64,000 nt of DNA from Laetiporus sulphureus 93-53. Lineage: Eukaryota; Basidiomycota; Agaricomycetes; Polyporales; Laetiporaceae. Positions 1-10,420 of this stretch are shown in pieces. Position 1 is the stretch's first letter; each line of letters opens with the position of its first letter. The DNA lies in contig NW_024468513.1 in assembly GCF_001632365.1 (NCBI RefSeq), forward strand, positions 373,639-437,638. The letters run 5' to 3'. The position numbers were made by a program, and so were the translations under genes. The notes under the pieces are model-generated. The model searched no databases. It was not told the origin of the DNA and saw only the letters and a program-made list of their open reading frames with translations.

Positions 1-1425
1 GATGGCAGAGATTAGTCAAGCGTATGGGGCCAGCGAAGATGAACAACATTACGCAGTACGTGACCTCGGAGATCAGGACTACCAACGCTAACTTGCCGTT
101 CAGTCAGTTGCCTCCACTTATGCCAGCGAATGGCATTCCTTGGCGTTGGCCTCAAACCAAGAGAACGTCCTTTTCAGCTATGGAGATGCAAACTCGTGGG
201 CCTTGATGTACAACTTTTACGCCGACAGCTTGCTGCAAACAGGGCTTATTGATGACACGGCGAGTCTTCACGCTGGACATTCAACCATCGGATACTCATT
301 ATCGTATACAGCTGCATGCACTTCAGTCCAACTACTACCTGGATCTCTCGAGTACGCGGGCAGGCATAGCCATCCTTGATTCTCGCGAAGTCAGCGTTGA
401 CGTGTGCTTCTGCAGGTAGCGCCTTTGGATTGCCCATTGACAGCAACTACAATACCACAGGAAATTCAGGTATGGGCGCTTGATATGTCCGTGACGTTGC
501 TCGACTATTCATGGTACTTCAGGCTGGTTGGCGTTCACTGCTGCCACAGTTTCCGACACGACGGCCCGTGATCGCTTGATCGATATGATCTGGAATCGCG
601 CGTCGTACAATCTCACTATCGGTGTTTGGCCGTCCGTGTATTCAATCGAGGGGAGCGGGTCGGCCATATCAGGATCTGCACTGTGAGTGCGACATAGCAC
701 TGGGAAAGATAAACCTCATTTTGCATGTCAGGCCGGCACAAGGTGCTATGTTTGCCTTGTTGGCACTCAAGTGAGTGTTTCACAATTACCGGTATATAAA
801 TTGCCTGAGTATTCTTCATAGTATGACAAACAAGGCAATCGAAGTTCCCAATTCTCCAATGCCGACGGTGTCAGAGCCGTCCGTGAATTCCAGGAACATC
901 GGGGCTATTGTGGGTGGCGTCGTGGGCGGCGTCGTGGGCTTAGCCGCTGTGCTCGTAGCCATATTCTTGTGGCGACGCAGGTCGCGGCGTATGCCGCGGC
1001 TGATTGAGAAGGATCTCATCGTAGAACACCCGGAGCCGGTGCCATTCCCTTATAATGCCACGCCATACGGAATGAACGAGCAGACTGGGATGGAGAGCAC
1101 GGCTGAATCGTTCCCCTTGATACCGTCAAAGTTGCGCGAGCACATGCAATCGGCCTTGCACGGGCAGCAGCATGCCTCCGGGTCGACGTCATTAACTCCT
1201 TCCATTACGAGCACCATGCCGACATCAGGTCAAGAACCACTGGCAACCTCTGAAAACAGCGGCACGGTGCCAGCATCCGGTCAGGAGCCGCCGTCGACCG
1301 TTGTCTCCTCGACATCGCCAAACGAAATGATCAGCCTGCGAGCAGAGGTAGAGAACTTGCGAAGGGTCATGGTGGAGATTCAGACGGACCGTGTCGAGGC
1401 GCCACCGAGCTACGAAGAAAATTAG
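1..1425 (+). CDS. GtaA-type glutaminase, C-terminal part, membrane-anchored (5' end outside window)
   Basis: C-terminal part of a GtaA-like glutaminase (extracellular glutamine hydrolysis). Six introns can be placed: 56-103, 260-311, 352-415, 470-522, 683-731 and 771-821. The joined exons read through family-typical stretches: EWHSLALAS, LFSYGDANSWALMYN, LQSNYY, GLPIDSN, GWLAFTAATVSD, RASYNLT and PAQGAMFALLAL. The intron at 260 starts with GC instead of GT. After the catalytic region comes a Ser/Pro linker, a glycine/valine-rich membrane segment (about 900-970), an Arg cluster and a cytoplasmic Ser/Thr/Pro tail ending at 1425. Ascomycete GtaA is usually a secreted enzyme, so the tail suggests a type I membrane-anchored form. 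The start codon lies upstream of the window. Family call is firm; glutaminase activity is inferred. Confidence 0.85.
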
Positions 1426-1791
1426 AGGAGGCTGGCAGGGGTTTGTATAAGTTTTTCTATCGTTCATTGCTGAGAATGGACATCAGCTCTCGTTCTGGTT
1501 TTTTTTGGTAAATACGGGCAGATCGAAGAGGCTTGTTGATTGAACACTATATGTGCGTCGACCAGCATCCATACCAGTGTCCGCGTGAGACTGATAGCAA
1601 CGAGCACCCCGCTATAGGTACTGCAGATGGCCGACTTGCCCCGTCATGAACTTTAGCACGACTCATGGCTCGACACAGTGCTCTCTTAGGTACCGGTACA
1701 ACAGCGACATCGAGTGACAGTCTCGACAAGACATACATATATATAGTAATGGCCTATAAAATCTGTCGTCTGTGACAACGGTCATGCATGC
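1426..1791. other. Intergenic, convergent 3' ends
   Basis: 366 bp between the glutaminase stop and the VanZ-like gene stop, both transcribed toward it. It should hold both 3' UTRs. It contains a T-run near 1499-1506 and a TA-rich stretch near 1735-1746. I see no gene here. Confidence 0.6.
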
Positions 1792-2814
1792 TTAAGGTTC
1801 TGTGTTCGTCACTACGATCTTCGGACCATCCGCACTGGACGCGGGTACCCGGCCTGTATGCACAGGGTTGTCCCCGTCTTCCTCGTCGCTATCCTCGCCG
1901 ATGCCAAACAGCTCCTCGCCTTCGTTCCAAACGTCGCCCAAGCGAATCGGACCTGCGTCCGCCTTTGAGGTGCTCGCACGACCGTTTTTCGGCGTGCTTC
2001 GCGAGCTTGGCTGGTAATGACTTGGAAGGAGCTGAAGCGCGCTTTCCTCCTCGTCTTCATCATCCGTTGGCGCTGTGTCGTCATTAAGCGGACGGTACAG
2101 TCGAGAAATCTGGAAAAATCATATAAATCATCAGTGAGGCGAGGGGGAGAAAACATACATACTTCGCGTCTCTTGCGATAATATCGTTCGAGATAGTATG
2201 AGATGTACAAGCCTATGCTAGAGCCCAGAAGATTGGCCTGCAGCGGCAGTTGAATGAGCAAGCGGTGCGGGCGGATACCTCAACGTGAACTCTTACCGCA
2301 ATGTCGCCAATCTGAAACTCTTTGGACTAATGATCACGTTGTAATTAATATGTGACTAATTGAAATATATTTTAAAACGCACCGGAAGCATAGCTTGGAC
2401 AAACTCGCTGACAATACCTCCAACGAGAAAACAGGTAATTCCGGTAATGATGAGAGGCGCACTACGCCAGAACCATACACGGCGGGCATCTCTATATGTG
2501 ATTGTTCATCCATCGTTTGAGAACATAAGGACGAAGACGAGCGCACTCTTCCACATCGAATATGAAGTAGAAAACGGCGGTGGCGGTGCACAAACAAATA
2601 AAGTGCAGGAGTTTGTCGTTCAGCGGTAGGGAATGCGAGAAGTTCGTGAATCCGAGGAATGCGAGCACGAGCATGATGAGTGCGGTGAAGACGAGGAACC
2701 ACTAATAGCCCTGGTTCATGAGCATCGTAGGTACTGCACCGTGGAAGAGGCACATACCGGTCGGAACCGTATAGGCATATCACACTTCGGAATGCGAACC
2801 CGGTGAGAGCGCAT
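1792..2814 (-). CDS. VanZ-like multi-pass membrane protein
   Basis: Spliced on the minus strand from ATG at 2814 to the stop at 1792-1794. Exon 1 (2758-2814) encodes a short basic N-terminus. Exon 2 starts at 2701 and gives WFLVFTALIMLVLAFLGFTN followed by the VanZ-type segment NDKLLHF and FDVEE. Then come a hydrophobic segment ending GGIVSEFVQAMLP, EFQIGDIAANLLGSSIG and YISYYLERYYRKRRE. The C-terminus is an acidic, Ser-rich cytoplasmic tail ending VVTNTEP. The KLLHF and EFxQ...D..AN..G signatures define the VanZ-like family, which in bacteria includes a teicoplanin-resistance protein; the fungal role is not known. Exon junctions near 2545, 2500 and 2160 fit in frame. The start is the first in-frame ATG before exon 2. 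Confidence 0.75.
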
Positions 2815-3278
2815 AATTGCTTTATTTGCCTTGCGGACATATTTCCGCACATTTCGAGAGGTTCTCGTCCATAGCGACTCTGAGGAATCGCCAGAAAGTC
2901 CGAGCATCACTGCCAGTCACCAAGATCGAGCCACAGTTCGGATTGACGGAGGCTTTATGTAGTACACTATAAAGTGAGACCAAGCCTTTAAACGGCACGA
3001 TGGGCCGCAACACAGTTATCCTTGTGTAGGCTATGAGTTTTCGGAGATCAGGAGCCGTTATGGGTTTGTTGAGCGTTGCGAACTCGGCATCATGAGTAAA
3101 GGCGATGGCGAAGCGCTCGAGAGGAAATTACAGAACATAAGATTAGATTAGATGAACCGCAAGATTATGATTAGATTAGACACGGTCCCTCCCTCCGCCT
3201 CCCTCCCGCTCCTCCCACCGCACAACGTCCGCTACATAACCCCTGCTCACCGGGCATACTCGCACCCCTCAGCGAGCC
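2815..3278. other. Divergent intergenic region with an unexplained open stretch
   Basis: 464 bp between two divergent genes; it should hold both promoters. On the minus strand about 2822-3112 stays open and reads as about 97 residues without a stop (ERFAIAFTHDAEF near its start), with no upstream in-frame ATG before a stop and no family I recognise. It may be a decayed exon or chance. A repeated GATTAGATTAGA motif lies near 3141-3180. Confidence 0.4.
3186..3219 (+). promoter_or_regulatory. CT-rich tract upstream of RraA-like gene
   Basis: A stretch of about 34 nt that is almost entirely C and T, ending about 60 nt before the ATG at 3279. Pyrimidine-rich tracts just upstream of the transcription or translation start are common in filamentous fungal promoters. 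No TATA box is evident next to it. Confidence 0.4.
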
Positions 3279-4090
3279 ATGTCGTCCTCAATACTCGTCT
3301 CTTCTCTGAAGAGATTCTCCACCTGCGAGATCTCTGACGCGCTCATCAAGCTGGGCCTCCCGCATGGCGGTCTCATCCCCGACATCCACATGCTCTCCCC
3401 GCACGCTGGCCCGTTGGACGTGCGCATCTGCGGACCTGCATACACCGTGCAGATGGTGCTCGCGTCAGACAAGACGAGCCCGAAGCCCGCTGCACACTTT
3501 GTCGACACGGCGCCGCACGGCTCCGTGATCGTCATCGACGCCCCGCCTCGTTCAGTGCTTTCCTCTTAGTCTGACCGCCGAATCGCGCGCTCACTCTTTT
3601 GTCTTGGGTTTTGCACGTCCTACGTGTCTCTCTCTGTGCCCTTCCTGTGGATGCAGATGTGAAGAATGCCGTATGGGGCGGACTCATGACTGCCGGCGCA
3701 AAGGCCCGCGGTGCAATCGGCGTCGTCATCTCTGGACGGTGCAGGGACCTCGCGGAGCACCGTAGCTCCGCCTTTCCCGTTTTCGCCAGAGCACATTCCA
3801 CGCTCGGGCAGTCGCCCTTCACTCGCCCGTCTGCGGTCAACGTGCCTCTCACGATAGCGCCGGACTTTGGAGGAGCCAATGTCCAGGATCCTCTCCCTGC
3901 AGTGCGTGTCGAACCAGGAGACTACGTGGTCGCGGATGAGGATGGTGTGGTGTCCGTTCCGCGTAACATGGCCGAGAGGGTTGTGCAGTTGGCCGAGAAG
4001 GGCAGGGAGGTGGACAGCAGGTGCATGGAGGACATTGTTGCCGGTTCAGGTGTCCAGGAAGCATTCAAGAGGCACAGGGGAAAGCTGTGA
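3279..4090 (+). CDS. RraA-like / HMG-aldolase family protein
   Basis: Two exons (3279-3549, 3657-4090; 107-nt intron) give 234 residues, the usual size for this family. The N-terminus reads FSTCEISDALIKLGLPHGG. Further on are SVIVIDAPP, then NAVWGGLMTAGAKARG, and the family signature GRCRDLAE with the Arg-Asp pair used for substrate and metal binding. Near the end is EPGDYVVADEDGVVSVP. Relatives include bacterial 4-hydroxy-4-methyl-2-oxoglutarate/oxaloacetate aldolases and the RNase E inhibitor RraA. In fungi an aldolase or decarboxylase role on 4-carboxy-4-hydroxy-2-oxoadipate-type substrates is more likely than RNase control, but the substrate is inferred. It is divergent from the VanZ-like gene and convergent with glutamate-cysteine ligase. 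Confidence 0.85.
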
Positions 4091-4275
4091 TCTATGATAC
4101 ACGCATAATGTATAGCAAATTGTACCGATCTAGCTGTATAGTGAACTGATGTGCCTATTTCGTTTTTTTTCCGGCGGGCTCAGCCGATGTGCATGCATTC
4201 CAACCTTGAATCAATTGCAATCTAATAGCGAGGTGCGTGCGCTCGCGACAAATGTCCCGAAGTACTTCCGATAAC

Positions 4276-7113
4276 TTAGATGTGAGACACAACGTTGGGC
4301 TGCGGATCGCGTTGCATCTTCTTAGGCAAGAAGTCTGGAGCCTTCTTGACTCCACGCTCTCTGCATTTCCACGTATGAGTACGACGGATGCAAAGACAGT
4401 CCAGTCAAAACTCACATCTCTTCTAGTGTGCGCAATAAGTCATAGTTTATCTCCTGACTGACTGCCGAGTCAAACTTGTAAGCGGGGTGTGAGCGCACGA
4501 AGTCGCGTATCCAAGATGCTGCGGTCTTCAGCGATCCTGCAATTCGCTGATGAGATTCTGAGGGTGCGAGCGAGTAGAGACGGAAGGACGTACCATTCGT
4601 CCTCCGCTGGATCAGATCCAAATATTCCTCGAGCTTGATGCGCTCCTGCTCGTCAATGTCTAAGGTATCCAAGTAGGAGTATACAAGATGGAAAAGCCCA
4701 GGGAAGGAGCCACGCTACAACACAAACACTCAGCCGTCCAGAGTCTCGAAGAAGCATCACTAAAGGAGCCTACCTTCCCAAACATGATCTCTTCCATGGT
4801 CATCTCCTCGTACTCCTCCTCCACCGGCCTCTGCAGGTAGCCATTGCTAGGCTTAGGAACAGGCGGGAAGCAGTTCCGTAATCGCCTCTCCTTCTTTGGC
4901 GCATCGTCTGCGCCATCGACGGGCGAGCTATGTCCCGATGATGAGCAGGAGGAGCACCTACTAGAGGCCCGGGAGGAGCTGCTGGTCGGCGGAAAGACGT
5001 CCTTCCGGAAGAAAAACTTCTGCGAGTGCACAGCGTCTCGCTTCTGTGCACGTTCCATGTTCTCGTCCACCTGCACGAACGAAAGCATCGTCAATGACAG
5101 CACACGAAACTGCAGTCAGCATTCAGCGCACCTTGGAGATGGGGATGTACAGGTTGAGGTTTAAGCTGAGGATCGCGCGCGAGAGGAGAACGACGAAGAC
5201 GGAGAACGCGGCGTTCTCAAAATCGGTCGTCTGCACCTCCATCGAGCGGAACTCGACGCGCCAGCCGATGGCCGAGTTCACCGGAGGCGGCTTGAAGCGG
5301 ACGGTCTGCCAGTTCGTCGATTGGATGTTCTGTCATGCGCACACGCTCAGTGGTTGGTCACCCACGCGACGTCATCAAGTCCCATCTACCTCGAAGTGAT
5401 CGTTGCTGGTAGTATCGTCCTGCTCGATCGTCTCCGAGAAGATGACGATGGGGTCGCGGATGAACAGATGAGATATGTGTCGCGCGAGCAGCGCGTCAAT
5501 GCCTGCATACAGTCCGCGGGATGGTCAGCATCCCAGCCCATGCACGTCCTGACAACTGTTGGACCTACCATGCTTCCGCAAGCGATCAAAGATAGCCTGA
5601 TCGTGCGGCGCCTCAATGTCATTGTACTCCGGTCGGTTCATCCAACAGTCCGACATGTACAGGCTCACGCTGCTGTATCGGGACTTGGGTATCCTGAACC
5701 TATCGTTCTTGAGCGGCTGATAAGCCGCAGCACAGTGAGTCAGCCCAGGATGCTGTCAACACACATGGCGGCACGGCCAGCCCACCCACCTTAAGGCCAC
5801 GCTCTTCTTCCGTGCGATCATCGACGCTTGCCGAAATGACGTCCCACCGGCAGTCCACATCGGCGATATAGCCACGCCAGAGGGGGCTCGCAGCCGTCAG
5901 CGCTAGCTGGCACGCAGGTCAGCCAGTATGGGGGGAGGACGCAGGAGAGGGTTCACCATGAGCGGAGCGACGGGGACGAGCGCGTCGTACAGGCGACGCG
6001 CCTCCGTGACGTTGCATGACTGGAACGTGGTCTGCAGACAGCAGCAGCCCATGCCGAAGCCCATCGCGTCCATGTAGATGTGGTCTATCTTGGCGGCACC
6101 GCGCTTCGCCTCTGTTCACGCGGGGCGCGGACATTAGGAATAGAATATGCACTGTGTGATGAAACGGGAGCCGCACCAGGGTCCTCTGGGTATACGTTCC
6201 GCTGCCATGGGATGGTGGGGTCGACGAACGGGCGCGGGGTGTTCTTGTCAATGAAGAGCGGGAGGTTGATCGCGACCTTGGACCCACGCCGCCGCCGAAT
6301 ATTCGCCGTAAGCGTGCTGGAGACAATCGTAGAGGAAACATGCTGTAGGAAACGCGCACCCACAACCAAGGGAACACTACTCACGGGAAGCGCACGTGTG
6401 GATTGGTGATCTCCTCTGGGAGAAAGAGACTATGGCTGGATACGGCATCTGCGGGGTCGAAGTAAGGCTCTGTGAATACTCCCGGCGTGCCCATACGTGG
6501 AAACGACGTGAGGGTGAAAGGAAACTCCTCATCATTGAGGTATTTCCGGGCCAGACGCCGTCTACCGTGCTCTGGTCAATTCCCGACGGGCCCAGGGATG
6601 TATGAGGATGCTGACCGGTAATGCATGTCACCTTCGACCGAAAGCAGGTCTGTCAATGATCCAGTGTATGGAGTACCCGGGGTAGACTCGAGCATGAACC
6701 TCCCATATTCGGGATGAAATGTGGGGACAGACGACCTGACAGAGTGTGTGAAGGACCCACTCGGGGAGCATGTGAGGGCGCTCACGAGTGGCCATGTCCT
6801 GCTGCGATGTCGTTGGTGATAGATTTTAACTTGGCGAGGATCTCAGTCTGCCTGAGGGACAGTCTCGCGTTCTTGCCCTCGTTGTCGAAGGCGACGACCA
6901 TGTACTCGATCTCGTCGGGACCTCATCAGCCAGACAACACAGCCTCACTCGAAATCAAAATACCTCATCGCCCCAAAGCAGCTCGTCGCCGCACCTGTCC
7001 TTGAGGGTGTCCCATATGATGAGAAACTGGGTGATGCCGTGCGTCCTGACGTGATCTGCGTAGTGTTTCGCATCATCCCACGCGAGAGGCGTCCCGAGCG
7101 ACAAGAGGCCCAT
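4276..7113 (-). CDS. GCS1: Glutamate-cysteine ligase catalytic subunit
   Basis: Joins glutamate and cysteine, the first and rate-limiting step of glutathione synthesis, in the cytosol. ATG at 7113 opens [16 protein letters not shown] and then [11 protein letters not shown], the standard eukaryotic GCL N-terminus. Later exons give [10 protein letters not shown], then [15 protein letters not shown] with GDMHYR. After these come [37 protein letters not shown] and [23 protein letters not shown]. Then follow [21 protein letters not shown], a Ser-rich insert and [16 protein letters not shown] final intron (donor near 4413, acceptor near 4358) leads to a last exon ending PNVVSHI at the stop 4276-4278. 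Introns are numerous. All core blocks of the family are present in order, so the call is firm. The Ser-rich insert near 4860-5010 ([17 protein letters not shown]) is probably a surface loop. Confidence 0.93.
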
Positions 7114-7476
7114 GAAAGTGGATACTAAGAGACAGAGCGAACAAAAAGAGCAAGGAGACGGAGGCGCATGGGTTCAGTAGTGCAAATTATACGAGGAGCG
7201 TCGAATTGATGACAAAGTCTGCGACTTACCAATCAAACAAAATCCAAATCCGCCATAGTCGGATTTCTAGCCCGGTCCGATCAAGGATTACGACAAGCTT
7301 CATCATTTCGTACTCAGCGCGGCGACATTCAACATCGCGCCGCTGTTCCGCATGATATTACACCTTAGAAACACATTATGATACATAGATACAAGTATCC
7401 CCGTCCAACTTCGATTCATTCAACGCTGATCCGCGGACACGCAGATCGGAAAGTGTTTTACACAAGAAAGCCGGCC
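7114..7476. other. Promoter region of glutamate-cysteine ligase
   Basis: 363 bp between the GCL start (minus strand) and the stop of the Beclin gene (minus strand). It should contain the GCL promoter and the Beclin 3' UTR. I see no open frame with recognisable content and no obvious TATA box. Confidence 0.5.
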
Positions 7477-9203
7477 TCAGCCGTTGCTTCCGTTCGTGGT
7501 CCATCTCAACAACGTCTTGAGGGCCAGCAGCACTTGCCGTAGTGCCCGCGTCCATGCCTCCTCTTGACTGAATTGTAGCTTGACAGACGCCTCTCCGATC
7601 TTGTCCTTCACAATCCTGATGCAATTAGGACCGGTGAGCACGCTGTCATCCCGAGAGCGCACGCCACCACTCACTGAGGGAACTCGGTTTGGGCACCTTG
7701 CGCCTTGGCGTAGTCCACGATCTGCTTCAGGCAGTCCAGAAACGCCACCATGGCAAAGTCAAATCTCCGATTGTGCAGCAGACGCCCGAGATGCAGGTCC
7801 CCGGAGCCGTACAGTTCGTACGTCGCCTTGTCCCCGGTCGTCCGTTCAATTCGCGAGAATGAGCCCATAGGCACCAAGCGATAGCTGCATCGTCGAATCA
7901 GCAACAGTATATACGATTAAGCCAAAGTGTTGTATACTTCTCGAATGTGAAGTCCAGCTTTCGAGCAACTGTATAGAGAAGCAACAGCGTCTGTCCCCAA
8001 GCAGCGTTGATTTCTGCCCACTCTACCTGCAGTGTCATCAGTGTGGATCGTGACACCTTCTTTTCGATCCTACACACCGGCACGCCCGGCACTCTGCCTA
8101 ATCGTAGCCCGTTGATGGTCCCAAACACGCCTTCGTGGCCTATGCAGAACGCATCATTGTAGACGTTCGTGCATTCGAGCTTCTCCAAGACTGCGGAATC
8201 CGCTGCGTACGCTGCATGCAGCGCGGCGAGCTGTGATGCCTGGTCTGCCGACTTGAGCAGGTGGGCATTGTGCATTCGCCAAAATCTGCAAGTCGCGTGA
8301 ATCAACACGAAGAGCAAATATTGCGTGAACACAGACTCTGCTTCTTCCTCCTCCAACTCCTTCTCTTCTAGCTCGAGCGCCTTCATTTCTTCAGTCAGCT
8401 GTTCCCGTTCTCGCTCAGCTGCCTGGAGCTTCGCGATCGCAATGCGTTCTTCTTCTTTCAGCTTCTCGATCTTGAGTTCCGCTTCCTCCTTGCTCATTCC
8501 GTCTCCGTCACGTTCCTTCTCCTTCCTCACCTCCTTCTCGAAGGCAATATAGCCATCACGTTCCCTCTTTGTCTCCTCGAGCTGCCGTGTAAGCTCCGAT
8601 AGCAGGATGTCCGTGCATTCCGCGCACAGGGGATGATCTAGATCGGTGCGGCTCGACAGCAGGTTGAACAGACGCAGCGTGGATCGCAGGTGGTGCGACA
8701 GCGGCGAAGGGCTCGGGTGCTTTGTCTCCTCCTGCATCACCTCGGGTGCCGCCTGCGGTGCACCTCTGCTCCTCGCCTTTGCACTCGACGCTTTCTTGGT
8801 GTATGGAGCCGTGGGAAGGGGAGAGGGAATATTGCGCACGATGCTATCTTGCAGTAGCACAAAGGACTCGTTGGGCTGTACAACTGCGCGTTGCGATGGG
8901 TTGCGCTGGCGCGGGGACTGGGTGGAGGAGGAGGGTGACGCGGACCGGTCCTGCACGGCCTGCTGCCATGCTGCCTTGACAGAGGCTGGCGCCGGGAGCT
9001 GAGTCAGCTTCTCGGAATCGGGGATCTGGCGTGTATAGCTGGGGGGTGCAGGCGGTAAGGATGCGGCAACCATATCATAGGCGGACGGAGAAAGGTCCAC
9101 TAGTGACGCGTCAAGCTGTGTCTGGCTCAGAGAAATGGATCATGAGTGGTGGCGATGCACTCACCTGCAGCGGCTGCTTGCATTGCTGACACACAAAGTT
9201 CAT
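7477..9203 (-). CDS. ATG6: Beclin 1 / Atg6 (Vps30) autophagy protein
   Basis: Core subunit of the class III PI3-kinase (Vps34) complexes in autophagy and vacuolar sorting. Exon 1 is short (MNFVCQQCKQPLQ, with a CxxC pair). After an intron with acceptor near 9115 the frame continues LDASLVDLSPSAYDM. A Ser/Pro-rich region leads to a second CxxC (HPLCAECTDILL). A long charged coiled coil follows (EETKRERDG to EEEEA, about 8350-8610). The C-terminal evolutionarily conserved domain is present: RFWRMHNAHLL, NVYNDAFCIGHEGVFGTINGLRLG, EWAEINAAWGQTLLLLYTVA, YRLVPMGSFSRIE, ELYGSGDLHLGRLLHNRRFDFAMVAFLDCL and QEEAWTRALRQVLLALKTLL. The stop is at 7477-7479. Both CxxC pairs, the coiled coil and the ECD are in canonical order. 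Confidence 0.93.
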
Positions 9204-10420
9204 AACGACAATATGGTCTTATTAACTATCTGACCTTCGAAATTCACGCCCTTGCGCGACATCTGCCCGTCAGACGAAGATCGCTGCGCAACCGTACCAA
9301 ATGTCGCAACTCACCTCTACTTTGATCACAATTGCGGATAAAGCGTGTCTGCAGCGTATTATTGCTCTTCCTCTGCAGAGCAGTTGCAGTTTCCAGGTCT
9401 GTATGTGAATTAGTCGCGTTGCAGGGATGGGTGGCGAGCAGAGCTCAAGGACGATCACGACGAATCAGGGTACGCGCGTGATCACATGATCATTGATGCC
9501 CGACGTGGCTGGACAGTGAGACTCTTTCAAGCTTTCATGCCCCCATATCGTGCTCTGTGTGCATGGCACTCCGTGTCAGCCTGGACAGTCTAATAAACTG
9601 TGCGTTTACTTTTCAGGGACGGATCACTTGAAGACTTCCCGCCAGATCGTTCGATCGTGCTTGGGATCGCTTGGACTGAGCGATAATTTGCAAAATCCTA
9701 CGGCCCAAATCTTGCGAGTTTCGCTTGATTCCACCATTCGGAATTCTCCTTTCCAACGTTTGGACTGCGGGCAGCACTAACCCTTGACCGCGACGACCGT
9801 TGCGCTGCTGTGGAACACGTGTCAACCTGGCTGCCCATGTCGACTACGTTGAGTAATGTACGCGCAAAACACACTCATATCTTCTCCGCTCTTGATGTGT
9901 TCAGGCGACGTCACGGTGACTCGTCTCTAGATCACGTTCTTAGCCAGACTGGCTGGTCGAAGATCAAGTCTGATATCCATATCGTAAAGGCGGAAATGAT
10001 ACCCGGTCTGCACTATTGTTGCACTCTCTCGGATTGCTTCTCTTCGCGGGGCCATACATACAACGGAGGATGTCAGCTATCTTATTTGGACAATCATTAA
10101 CACACCTAGACCTCATAAGGTGGGAGTCGATGTTGCTCATTTTGTTCCATATCTGGACGTTGCATTTGTGTTTGGGCCAACGTGCCAAAGCTGTGTCTGT
10201 CCTCGTGGACCTCGTCACCTACAAATGAAAACATGCGTGAACGCGTACGTTATGTCAATCACTATCCCATAGATGACGATACGCTATAAGAATGGTCGGG
10301 AGCATTCGGTCGCGAGCTCCAACACCCTCAATTTCTCACATCCTGCATGTCACATTGAGCAAGTAAGCCGACATCCTCTACATTTCCAGTGATACATTTA
10401 ACATTCGGTTGCTCTTCAGG
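9204..10420. other. Intergenic region, 1.2 kb
   Basis: Divergent spacer between the Beclin gene and the metacaspase-like gene. Short open stretches on both strands (for example 9550-9780 and 10016-10228) have no recognisable domain or splice pattern. A TATA-like TATAAG lies at 10285-10290, about 130 nt before the metacaspase-like ATG, and an ACGCGT at 10241-10246. Confidence 0.5.

Noticed and set aside
9550..10228. Short frames in the gap between Beclin and the caspase-like gene
   Set aside because: No motifs, no splice continuity, mixed codon use.
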